The position numbers and the translations under genes were made by a program. A model generated the notes under the pieces. It saw nothing but the letters and a program-made list of their open reading frames with translations, had not been told where the DNA came from and did no database searches. A stretch of DNA of 64,000 bases from Rhopalosiphum padi. Lineage: Eukaryota; Arthropoda; Insecta; Hemiptera; Aphididae. The DNA lies in assembly GCF_020882245.1 (NCBI RefSeq), contig NC_083598.1:42817858-42881857 (forward strand). Direction: 5' to 3'. This document shows, piece after piece, positions 35,467 to 48,009 of the stretch; position 1 is the first letter of the stretch; every line of letters begins with the position of its first letter.

Positions 35467-38400
35467 ATCGTTTTCAGAACACCAATATACTGAAATACAT
35501 AAACTAAAAGAAAAACATTTCTAAAATGGGTGTCCGATACAGTAACAAAGTTCCGTAAACTGCTCATTTATGATTGATGATTAAGTCAATTAAGATGATG
35601 TCGACTACTTGTACCTTGTCATTGAGTAGATTGGTTATTTAATGGATGCGAGTTGTTTATTTATGTTTAAAATTTATATTTAAACTACAATTAAACTAGG
35701 TTTACACTTCTATGTCATTTTTTGACTGTTTTCATCATTAAAAAACGTTTTTAATTCCTTTATAGACCGCGGCTTATATAAGCTATATCATTGATTATAA
35801 ATACTAATAATATATAATCAATGGCTATATATACGCCTTTAACTTATGCTTAACATATACATATAGCTGTCCTCTGTCCAATTACTCCAATTATACATAT
35901 TATATCGGTATGTACCTACCTAATATTCCATTTCAGTATAAGGTTAGATAATTTAAGTGATATCTATATAACTATATATATATTATTTGTAAACATCACA
36001 TTTTGTTTGTTTTTATAATGAACATGGAACATCGTAGTATGTAATATTACACATCCTCTCATTTCATTACTATCACTTACGCGTAGTCACGTATACTGTA
36101 TAGTTCTGTATTCTTAAATACATTCCGTCTTTCACACGTTATACGTAACTAAACAATTATTTATTTTTCTAATATAGGAGGGCATTGCCTTTGCGTCATT
36201 CGAGAGGGCGTAAGTGCACTCAAATTAAAAAAAAAATGACTATTTCTACATAATATATATAATATTGTTTATTTGTGGAAATAAATTGCAATTACAATAA
36301 AATAATTTGGCACTTTGGCAGTATGTATATATATTATGTACAATATAGTGAGTAAACCATGTGTATAAATATGTAAGGATTATATAGACATTATAGTCAT
36401 ATTATAATATTATATTAAACATATACCTATATATTATATAGGTAGTTTCAAGCTAGAAACATATCTGATCATGACGATTGAAATATTGAATACCTATATA
36501 TATATCCTTACATACAAGTCGATCGGTAGTAGATTCGGTGTTCGAAAAGGATTGCACTCGTAGGTATACATTTGTTTTACACTGCTGTATCCTGTATGTT
36601 TGAATGTTTTAAATCTAAATGAGCAATAAGTATTAAAATAATTTATACCTACTATTTTTGTTATTTCCAATCAAAAAACTTCGCGACACTATAGCACATT
36701 AAATTATAGCAATACGCCAACGATGTAGTCAGTTGCAGATTGCAGATAACAGGTTTAAATATACTCACAATAATGGGTATAAATTTAGTAACATTATTAA
36801 GATTCAACATTGTATATTTGTGAATGTATAATGCGAGCGGTTTTGGTATAGGTTGGTACATTTAAATATGGGTGGGTTAGATGTTATGTTCAAATCTTCA
36901 CTCCTTCAGTAAAAATAGTTCAACAAGCCACTTTGGTATAATGTGTAATACAATCACTATGGTCGAAGACATTCTTTAGTTACTCAAGTGTAAAGCTATA
37001 GGCATATACATTTTCTAAGAACTTAATTCTGAACTAAAATCTTCGTAAAACCAATACATGCGGTTAAATGGTTTCTCCGCTTCGTGTCTCGGAAGTTTGA
37101 ATCTACTGATATAAAACCTACCTAATTACTAATCATGTATCCGACTACTCGTTCAATACATAAATATAAGAGAAATCAAACAAAAATTCGTTTTTAAAAT
37201 AGTTGTTTTTCATTTCTGGAACCATTAGCATAATTTACAAAGCGCTGCCAGGCATCCGCTTTCAAATGATAATGCCCGTTTATTCATTATACGCCTATTT
37301 ACATGACTATATTCTGTATAGTTATAAAATATAATATAGTGGTTCAATAGGTAAATAAACCCATCAAATAAGATATCTGTTCTATCTGGTAGTTCGGCGT
37401 TAACGTGTGTTAGAAAAATAATATTTTAATACTTTTTTACAATATCCTTGAATTAAAACATTAAATATTTTTCTCTTTCGTTTTATTTTTATTTACGGAA
37501 TGTATTACAATTTTTTTTTTTATGATATTGTACAAATATGGTTTCAACTTTTTTGTTATGTGTCAAACTATCAATAAATATTATACCAAACAAATAAATA
37601 ATTAAGAATTATTAGAGTTTATATTAATTTCTTTTAAGTTAAAAAAATAAATGAATATATTTTGAGTAGGTAATCTCTATTTTAACGTTTATTATTTAAA
37701 ATTATGAAAACTTCGAACCTTGGCAACTGTGTAGACCGTGTTTTTATATCGTTTAGAAATTAGAATGATTATTATAATTTAAAACTAATAATATTTTCAC
37801 CTCAAACCTACTTAGTTATAGTTTATAATATTTATATAATATAACTACTCATTTACTCATTATTTCAACTATTAACGATTTTAAAAATTAGTTTTCATAA
37901 TTTATAATGGTTGCATAACAATATATTTTTCATTATCATTTTTTAAGTTTTTATTTTTGATGAATGATAACATGCAATTTTAATTTTGTATTATGTAGAA
38001 AAATATTGTTACACAAAATAACAATTTCAACAAATAGTTTATATTAGTTATAATAATTAATTATTTAAAATTCAGATGATCAGAGGCAAATATTTTGAAG
38101 GGTTATTTATGCCGTCCCACTCCGCTCACTTAAACTTTAAATATTTACAAATCATAAATTAAATTAGTTAATCAATAAAGTATTAAGAAAAATATTCTAC
38201 TTTTAAAAAATAAATTAAAAATGTATTGTAATGTAGTTTTAAAAAAAAATTAAAAACTATTTTATTTTTGCATAATGACTATAAAATATTTTTAAAACGT
38301 TAATAGCATTTTAAATAATGAGTGTCTTTCGATAAAAGAATCATCCTGTATGCAATTTAATTCGACCATTAAAATAATCATTGATATTTCTTAAATTAAT

Positions 38401-38763
38401 TTTCATTTTTCATTTTAATATGCAATAATATAATATTGTATACAATCATGGTATTTATAAATAAATTATTTTGTCTTATATTAAATATACAACTTTAATC
38501 AATAATAATTATAAAATGTGGATTGTTATAATTAATAAATATGTATAATATTAAAATAAGTATCTAGTGTTTTTATAACAAATATAATAGGCCAATAGGC
38601 GTAGGTTATCGTATTTTAAAAATGATCTTTTTGTATTACTACCTATAATTCTTTAGTACAAATTTAAAAAAATACTTTTAAACTTAAATATAAACTATAA
38701 AAAATACGCACCAAGAAGGGTAAGTGCTCATCGTTAGGATTTAAGTACCTATTAAGTATTTAA
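35467..38763. other. intergenic, no gene recognised
   Basis: AT-rich and low in CpG, with several TA-rich microsatellite-like stretches. The part from about 38090 to 38348 is a truncated copy of the MITE found at 28430-28731 (shared TAAACTTTAAATA block and GAATCATCCTG end next to TA). Confidence 0.5.
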
Positions 38764-39222
38764 GGAGCCGCTACACCAGCGTTTGTTTTCTCCGCTGTCT
38801 ATCTCTCACATAATATAGGAACAAAGATACTCCGCCTCCGTGTTTACACGATAACGGCTTTTTGGTTCAGTTTAGGGCAAAAGCACCTATTATATATTCT
38901 ATAAAGAAGAGTATTTCCTGTGCATTGACCGGATAGATTTTTAATATTAACATTTTTTATAAATATAAGTATGTTTTGATTTAAAATAATTTCGATTATT
39001 TTTAACCATTAATTAATTTATTCAAAATTGTAAATATTAAAAATCTACCCGGTCAATGCACAGGAAATGAGGAAATGCCTTCTTTATAAAATATATAACA
39101 GGCACTTTTTCCCTAAACTGAATCAGAGGTAGTAATCGTGGAAATACGGAACATCTTTGTTCCTATATATATATATTATGTGTGAGATAGGCAGAGAAAA
39201 CAAATGCTGGTGCAGCGGCCTC
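38764..39222. mobile_element. foldback element with TTAA flanks
   Basis: Arms of about 200 bp are diverged reverse complements. Left GGAGCCGCTACACCAGCGTTTG-type end pairs with right CAAATGCTGGTGCAGCGGCC; the inner blocks CCTGTGCATTGACCGG and CCGGTCAATGCACAGG are exact complements, around an AT-rich centre of about 110 bp. TTAA lies on both sides (38760-38763 and 39223-39226), the target duplication typical of piggyBac-type insertions. No transposase is present, so this would be a non-autonomous derivative. Confidence 0.7.
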
Positions 39223-39226
39223 TTAA

Positions 39227-42200
39227 GTATTTTTAATGTATTAAATTCAAAGACATACGCTTTATAGAGCGTAATTTATTTTGTAACTTATACTTCCCTC
39301 TATTAATATTGTGCGTTAATTATTGCTTAATTGTACTTAATAAAGAGTTTCATTTAAGGTGTAGTGTATCAAATACTATTAAATAGTATAGCTTGTTAAA
39401 TAAGTTGAGGAACAGTGTACACATAATTTGTAAGCAATACTTTATATCGTAGGTACATGAAAAAAAAAAAAACTTATTTTTTATATAGATACTACACATA
39501 TTATAACACAGCGTAGGTTTTAGTTACAATACATGGTATCCGTGATAGATAAACGTCCTTAAAAAATAAGAAAATACGTAATTTCAAAAAAAAAAAAATA
39601 AATCACAGTTATCAAATTGAACTTGGTAAACTTAAATGAAAAATGTTTGATTTCTATTGATATGTAAAAATAATAGTAAATTGTATTGTCGGATGCATTT
39701 ATTATTTATTTTAGAAGTAATATATTATTACATATAGTAAAAAAAAATTAATTGATATTTCTATTTTAATGTATTTGTTTTTTTTTTAATTATAGTGGCT
39801 TAGGTAGTACACTTAAGTTTTGTAGTTAAACAAATAATAGTTTGTAGTAATATTATTATAAATTATATAATACGTAGTGTACCTATATCTGTCCAGTGTC
39901 TGTGTATATATTATCGATAGATTTTATTATCGGGCCGGAAGCTTATAGAATAATATATAAGTTATTAATTATATTACATATTATTATTATTATTATTTAT
40001 TACGATAACTATATATGAGTCAAATCGTAAATAGTAAAATAATATAATCTACGAAATTAATTTACAGACAAAGTATTTTATAATTTTACTTTTATACGCC
40101 TATTTCCTATTAAATATCCTTGACTGTGTCTATATGTAATATCACTAATATCTATACTACTATACAGACGCGTTCAGCCTACATTATTTTATTATTCTAT
40201 TTCAGAATATTGGCATATATATATATATATATATATAAACACATAAGGAGTTTCCTTTTTATATTATAAGTACGTTAAATACCCTCGAGTAAAAGATGTT
40301 CTGAAACTATTAATGCTGTAGTAACTGAATCCATTTCGAAAGGACTGATATAATATCCGGTGTAAGACTGCGTAATATTCTTAGATCTTAGACCACAGTA
40401 GCCAAACATCTATGTATTGAATATGTTTATTAAGTGTGTTATCAAAAAGTATCAATGTTTTAGGAAATAATTCTTTTTAGTTTTTACATCATTTTTAAAA
40501 GTCATGACAATATATTTTTTAAACTATATTTTTAATATTATATATTGAAGCAAAATATTTTTTAATATTTAAAAACTGAATTTCAAACGAGTAACATTAT
40601 AGTTTATATGAGTACCTATCGGATATGATTTTTTTGAGTTTTAACCGTGTAACTAAATATTTATTTAATGACAAAATAATAAGAATTTATCATTGTGGTC
40701 TATATCATAATAAATTAATAATTAATACTTAGGTTAGGTAATTTATTTCATGGTTTGGTAATTGAAATTGTAATTTTAATATACTATATAATATAGGCAC
40801 TAAAGATATATTTTTACGTGTATTCAATAACAATATATAGCGTTCTGGTTCAAAAAGTTTTCCATTCCGAAGACTGTCCTATCCGTAAAAATTTTAGTAG
40901 TAAACTAATATTAGTGGTAGGTACAATCCACTTGTCTACACTTTAAACAAGTACCTATTATTAATAGATCACCATCACTTAATTCAATTTTTATACATTA
41001 AAAATTTCAGACAAATGTTTTGTTTCAGAATATGAAATTAAAAATTAAAAAACTAAAAAACAAGAGAAAGTGATAATTACGTATAAACTTTTTAAGAAAA
41101 TTAGTGTTAACCTTTCAATTACGAACTATTTTAGGAATTAAGTACATTGTATAATATATGTTAGTAACAGGGTAATAGGGTTTGTATAGGTTTTGGGAAA
41201 TCATAGCTTTATTATAGTAGGTATATATATATTATAAGTCTAACGGTTACCTATATAGGCTATATACAAGATTGCCGGTACAGTAGCGTAATCGTTTGAC
41301 CGGTACAATAATTTGCTGTCATTATATCTTCGACCTAGAAAAACCAGCCACATTTTTGCTTCTACATACATTTTACAAATTTTAGTGCAGGTAGTGCAGG
41401 TATAGCTGTAAAGCCAAAGGCATATTTGTTTAAAAATATTATCAATATTCATCATAAACCAACTGAACGATGGTTACGTTTAAAAATGTACGAACGCAAA
41501 ACTTATCACATAATTATAATACATTTTTTTTCAACTATGGATCAATAATTATAGAAATATAACTATATATCAATAAATTAAAAAATTTTCTTGTAATATT
41601 GACAGGTTAGGTTAGGTTAGGTTCAAATCTAGCTAATAATTCATTACTATTATCGGTAAATCCATTTAACATTTTAAAATATAATAGAAAATAGAAGTAT
41701 GATTTAAATTCTTGGTACTTGTATAGTATTATAGATTAAATATTAAAATTTTAGATTGTAGTATATTTACCTATAATAAATGTGCTAAATACAATTTCAA
41801 TTTTAAATGTGATGTATTATTTTTAACTATAAACCACGTAGTTATAAAATAACTTAAGTGCTATTTTTAGTATACTTAAACCTTAAAATTATATTAATAT
41901 CCCATTTTTAAATTTATTTAATATTTAATATTATTATGCCTATGCAAATCAATAAAATTATATTTTATAAGTAGTATGTTTTAGAAATACTCGTGACAAA
42001 TTTATTGTTTGACCAAAAAATATATTTTTCCGAATAACAAAAACCTGAACATAAAACTATGGACAAATATTATAAAAAAAAAAAATCGTTTGTTTAGGCC
42101 TGTATATATCTGTCGTATTTGACAACCGCGTTAATTAATATACATCATGTCAAATCGAAAAAAAATTTGGGTAAATACGTTGAAACATTGAAGGTTTGTC

Positions 42201-45200
42201 GGAGAAATCGCTAACTACTGCGTATAATGGCAATAGTTATAATAATATATTATGTGTACGTGTAAAACGGTACAGCGCACTGTCGGCATTAAAACTTTTC
42301 AAACACGAGCCGCGTGTGCAACACTATATACACGTATAGTATACACTGTATTGTGATCAAATGTTAAATAACCTAATATACCAAACACATAGCGGTGCAC
42401 GTCGCCACACGTTCCATTTGCTTACGGAAATAAATGAATATGTAATTTATACTTTCAATAATTTTCATCTGTACCGCAGGTACGTATTTGGCTCGTATTG
42501 CTCGTATAATAGCCTACATAATATATATTATAATACACATATTATTATAATTTATATGATATTTGATAAGAGTTCAATCCCCGGAACAAAGAGATGTGAA
42601 CACAATATTATGGTTATGTGCGGTGTTATATTATACATGAATTATTGTATTGAATTTAACTCTGTGCACAACACGATATAATTATTATTTTTTTGTACGA
42701 GCGAATAATTATAATATGTATATAATATAAATAATATAATAACGATAAAAAAAATAATAATACGATTCTCATCCGCTGCAGTTGTAATATTGTATTAACT
42801 CCATCGTTAGAACAATATTATATACTTTGAAATTATTACGATTTATTAGGCGTACACCTGTATTTATTCGATAGGTTACGAAATATTAAACGAGGAACTC
42901 TGCGATTAAGCTACGCGCACGCAAATAAAATTATGGTATGAAAAATTAATTCTCGTCCGATATGGGCTATAAGCACCTACCTAATTCTTTTGATACTATA
43001 AATTATTCCATTAAAAACATTGTTATTCACCGTGTTTCATAATATTTTGCATCATTGATATTGAATTAGGCTATCTATATCTATAGAACCACGTGGAGAC
43101 TTGACAACGCTCGAGGGCGTATATCGCGTATATTATAAAATAACATAATAGGCACTATGTAGAGTACACTGTATATTGTATAGTGTATTAGTGAATACGT
43201 GTAAGTATATAGGAATTAAAATTAGATAGTATTTAACGTTTTAACAATGAAAGGTTTTGTAATGATTTATTTATTTTTTTAATATTGCAGTATAGGACTC
43301 CAACTATTAACTAATAATACCTTCTGCGAGTATACGAAATGTTCATTGTCTGTACAGAATTAATTGTTTAACAAATTAAGATTTTTTTTCCACAGTAATT
43401 AATTCCACAATATTATATTATTCTGTAGTTATTATATGGAAGCCTTCACGAAGTGTAGTGCAATTATGTGTTTGTGCTCTAGAGTGCTCGAGTTCGGAAT
43501 TAATCTCATAATTCGTACGAAACGATAAGATTATAATATTTATTATTATGCGAGATTAATGATTTACGATAGTTTAATTCGTACTAAGTATTAATAAATA
43601 TATTTAATGCTATTACCAGAACGAAAATTTAAATGTAAAAAAACGTATCTTGTATCTTGCTAAAACCAAATCGTGCTGTTTACTATTAATAGTAATAGTA
43701 AATAAATCGTTATTTTTCTTACTTTCCTCGCTTATTAAATAAAAACAAATTCATAACATGAAAATGTATAAAACTACTATAAATGTCTGGAATTTAATGT
43801 GGCGTATCATATTTAAATTTTTAATAAGTTTTTTCGTCTATAACCTTGCCAAATTCGTATACGAATATAATATGTAAAATTAAGGAAAGTTTTAAAATAA
43901 ACGAACCAAAAACAAATCTAAATTTATTAATTCATTAAACAATATGCGTATCATATGGTTTAAATCGTGTGATGGACACGAATACAATTATATAGCAACG
44001 TATATATAATATATTATAATATCGTGCAGTCCGGTCGTCGTTCGGCAAAAAACTATCACAGCGCAGTGCATGTAAGCATTTCGATTTTGGCCGTTGACAT
44101 TTAAATAAGGATACCTATTAAGCTCGGAATTTCGTACGGCCTCGTGCGTGTGTATAGGTACAGCTAGTTGTTACTGCAGCTTATTATGTATACGATAGGC
44201 GTATTACTATATAAGCCAGTATTGAACTGAAAATGTCTCTCGCAGTCTATTAAAAATAAAACCAAACACACGCACACACGAGTACAGTATCGAAATATCG
44301 ACTAAACCCGAACACGATCGTTATAATACGATACACATATATAAAAAAAAAAATCATACCTACCTACCTATATATAATAATATTATAATATAGGTATGTG
44401 TAACATATTTTTATAACCATGTATATTATATATATATATATAAATATAATATATGTTGTGTAAACACGAGTACACAACGCAAATACATACTCTATATATA
44501 TAATAATATGTATACTATTACGACGTTCACTTTAATATTATTATTATAAACTATAGCGTATGTGCAAAGTGTGTATAGTATATATATATAATAGTGACAC
44601 CGCCGCCGTGCGGGTGCAGGTTTTCTGAACACAATAGATCTAGTTTTCGCGGAGCCGTATAAATTACATAATATATATATATAATAGTATATAGGTACGT
44701 AGGCCACAAAGAGGATATACAATACGGATATCGTGAGAATTTTTCTCTTTTCCTCGCGGACTTGAACCAAGTTAATATGTTGAATTATTTACAATATTTT
44801 ATTACGCGTTATTTATTAATAAAGCACATTCGTTTTAATTTGGAGTTGATATGCGTACTTTATAGTTTATTGATATTAATATAATTATACTATAATGACT
44901 ATTTGGGGTGTATTATGCTCACAAGTCTATGATAGAAATGTTGCATTTTTTGAGGTGATAATACATCATTATTAATTTTATAGACAGACAGCAGGCACAA
45001 TAGTCAAACATACTATTTGCGTGCGATTAAAGATCGTAAAAGACATAAATATTAGACATGTTTTAAAATAATAAAATAGATATTTATATACTAATAATAA
45101 ATCTATTTATTATAAAGATGATTATTTAACGATTAAAAGCCTTTGAAAAAAAAAAATATTCATACATAATAATGTAATAGTCGTTTTAACATTTTATTTT

Positions 45201-45590
45201 TAACAATAATTTGTTTTTAGTCTTTTGACCAGTTGTTTTTTCGATAAAATACTGAATGTAATAACGTGACATTTCGCATAATTTCTGATCGAATTATAAA
45301 AAAAAAATTCAATACATATTAAATTCGTATTTCACATTTTATAATCGTGCCTATAAATTATTCTTCTAGGGTTCTAGCCAATCTCGTCCCAACCATGTAT
45401 GCTGCTATATACTATCATCGGAATGTTACGACCGCGTACCTATTCACACTTACTCACTTAATTCATAAAATAATATTAAAATTTAATTTATGACATCGAA
45501 AAGAATTATTTTTTAACACACAATATTATTATTATTTTGTCCGGGACCTAGGTATACCACGATAAAATACGAAGAGAAAAGTCCCGCGTC
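39227..45590. other. intergenic, no gene recognised
   Basis: Long AT-rich stretch with an (AT)n microsatellite at about 40216-40237 and the short telomere-type repeat at 41604-41623. Between 43950 and 44760 CpG content rises and TA-rich microsatellites cluster, which may mark upstream regulatory DNA or a non-coding first exon of a gene I cannot see. Open stretches at 41240-41455, 42361-42681 and 44492-44770 do not resemble proteins. Confidence 0.45.
41604..41623. repeat. short interstitial (TTAGG)n tract
   Basis: AGGTTAGGTTAGGTTAGGTT is four perfect tandem copies of the arthropod telomeric unit, read as TTAGG on the plus strand. It is too short to be a telomere and is interstitial. Confidence 0.8.
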
Positions 45591-46237
45591 GCAATAATAA
45601 TAATAATAATAAAAGGTGTATGCGCGGTGGGGGCCGAAGACGTCCGACCTACTCTCGAGGTAACCAGCTATAGAATTACACAAATACTCGCGCGCACATT
45701 ATGTTCCGAGACTATGATACGTTTTGTACATATAGTTTATATATTTTAAACCGCCACAGCTGTCCGTCGAGAGCGGTCCGTGCACGCGAGTCTGTCGGCT
45801 TGCCAAATTTTTCGAACGCGCTTGCGAGCCAGAAAAAAATTTACAACGATCGAATTGATCGATTGACGATTGCGATACAAATTTTTACGACAATAAATAA
45901 CATAAATCGTGATTGTAACACTAACGCATACATCATATTATTATAATAGTGTTATATAGGTACCCATTGCATTTTGTCGTTTTCCACATTTCTGATTATA
46001 CTTGCGCGCGCATTTCAATAGACATTAATAATTATAAATATTGTTTGCGAAATCGTAATTTATTATATTCGCATCACCGCAGAAAATTGACGGGAAAATT
46101 GCGCGTGGATTTCGAATTCAGTACGTCGTCGTCCGCTGTCGGGATTCGCTCGGAACCGCTTTCGGAAAGTTTTATTACGCGCCAGCCGAAGATCGCCGTG
46201 ACTGTATATCCTCTCGATCTCCAAACATAATATAGAC
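45590..46237 (+). promoter_or_regulatory. CpG-rich region, candidate promoter and 5' untranslated exon of the HOPX-like gene
   Basis: This part is much richer in CpG than its surroundings and contains an (AAT)n run at about 45593-45611. It ends in a strong splice donor, GAC|GTAAGTG, with GT at 46238-46239. The next gene downstream has an acceptor (TTGTTGTAG) 12 bases before its start codon, at 47996-47997, so its transcript needs an upstream non-coding exon; this region fits. Open frames at 45701-45946 and 45949-46230 end before the donor and look non-coding. The transcription start is not determined. Confidence 0.35.
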
Positions 46238-48009
46238 GTAAGTGATTCATATTATGGTTTTATTATCAGTTGTGTGTATATATACGTTTTATCAACGCGC
46301 ATGTTCGGTTTACGATGATTTTATTGTAAATTTGAATTGAAAAATATACGTTGAAAATATAAAATAATATTAAATAAGTAGGTAATTAAACACATACATT
46401 TTTTTGAAGAAAACACATCTGTCATCGCCTGATTTTGCAAAGACGATAATACTTATTTATAGCTATACGGACAAAATAATCTTAATTATTTTTTTTTATT
46501 ACGTCTGTATAATATAATGAGTGTGTGAAAGTTTTTTTTTAGATTTAATTTCTATTTTTTATTGTATTTTATTACACATAACTAAAGCTATAATTTTTTT
46601 CAATTTTCAAAGTAGATATAATACATTAAAAATAATGAATAAGTAAATATAATCGCTCATTATCTTATCGCTACATATTTTACATGGATTTCGTGTTAGA
46701 TAGGAGTTATATTGATCACAAAAGTGTGCGAACGTGTTTACACAAAATATTTTCGGTAGCCGACACCAAATCTTTGGTTACCATATAATTATATTGTTAT
46801 TTGTAATTAAAGATCCAATCTAGTCCGTTTATATTATTCTTGATTAGGTTTATAAATTAATGTCTAAACAACGTGCGCTATAAACATAATATGAAATACA
46901 ACTATATTTTAGTATACTAATATTAATAAACAGTAAATAGTAAATGTTGATAGAAATGATGAAAAACATATAATTTTATTATAGACATACTTAATTACAT
47001 GGCATTATAGTAATGATTAACCAAAACTCATAATTTAAGCCATCATCAAAACAATGCTTTATTAAGTTAAACTAACACAATTTGGTATTGATGGGAAACC
47101 TATTTTGTATTTTGTAAATAAATAAGAAATTTTTTAAGCTTTCATTTACTGTAGTTTGTAGTAGTGTAATCTTCAGTAAAAACTAATTTTATTATTCTTA
47201 AAATTAAAAAAATGTATTACATTAGGTATTTATGTTTATAATATTATATTGAACATAATATGATATAATTTTAATATCATCACAAAATCGATAAATGATT
47301 AAAAGACAAAATTTACTTTTTGATTATATTTTATACAATTCGTTAGTCATTACACATTTGAAAAATAACTATGATAAATACAACAATATTATAAACGTAC
47401 CTATATATTATGAATTACAAAATGTATTAAAATTAGTTATTTTTTAGTTATTTTGAACATAATATAATATGTTATAAAGTCTGCGTCTGTTAAAACGAGT
47501 CAACAATAATATTTTAACCGTATTCTCGAGGAATTTTTAACTTCGTTGGAAATTATTAAATTAAAAATTCATAATTATATTTAAACAAAAAATAACAACA
47601 AAATATGGCTTATTTATTATTTTATTTACACGCTTATTAGTTACCAACAACTGTATAAAAATAAGTTTAAAAAATGTTATAAATACGTCTAATTTTATAA
47701 AGCCTACGAAAGCTTGGTCAAGGTTTAATGTATGACCGTGAATAGAATGTATTTTGAGAAAACTACTGAAGTTTGAGTATCCATTAACCTACAAATAAAA
47801 TATATTACCAATTAATTTAATTCAATTAACTTTATGTTTATTGTTTTTGAAATAGTACATCATAAAATTATGTCTTAGAAAATTAAATAAATATTTATCT
47901 CACATATTTTAACAGTAAATGCTTAAATACCTATACATAAAATATTGAAGTATCAGATTATATTTTTAATATCTATGCATTTATTTTTTTGTTGTAGAGT
48001 AGTTTTGCG

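Noticed and set aside
40216..40237. (AT)n run as part of an origin or regulatory element
   Set aside because: Simple microsatellite in AT-rich DNA with no supporting context.
45701..46230. Open frames of 81 and 93 codons upstream of the HOPX-like gene
   Set aside because: They lie in the presumed untranslated first exon; the protein text resembles no family and the stops fall before the splice donor.
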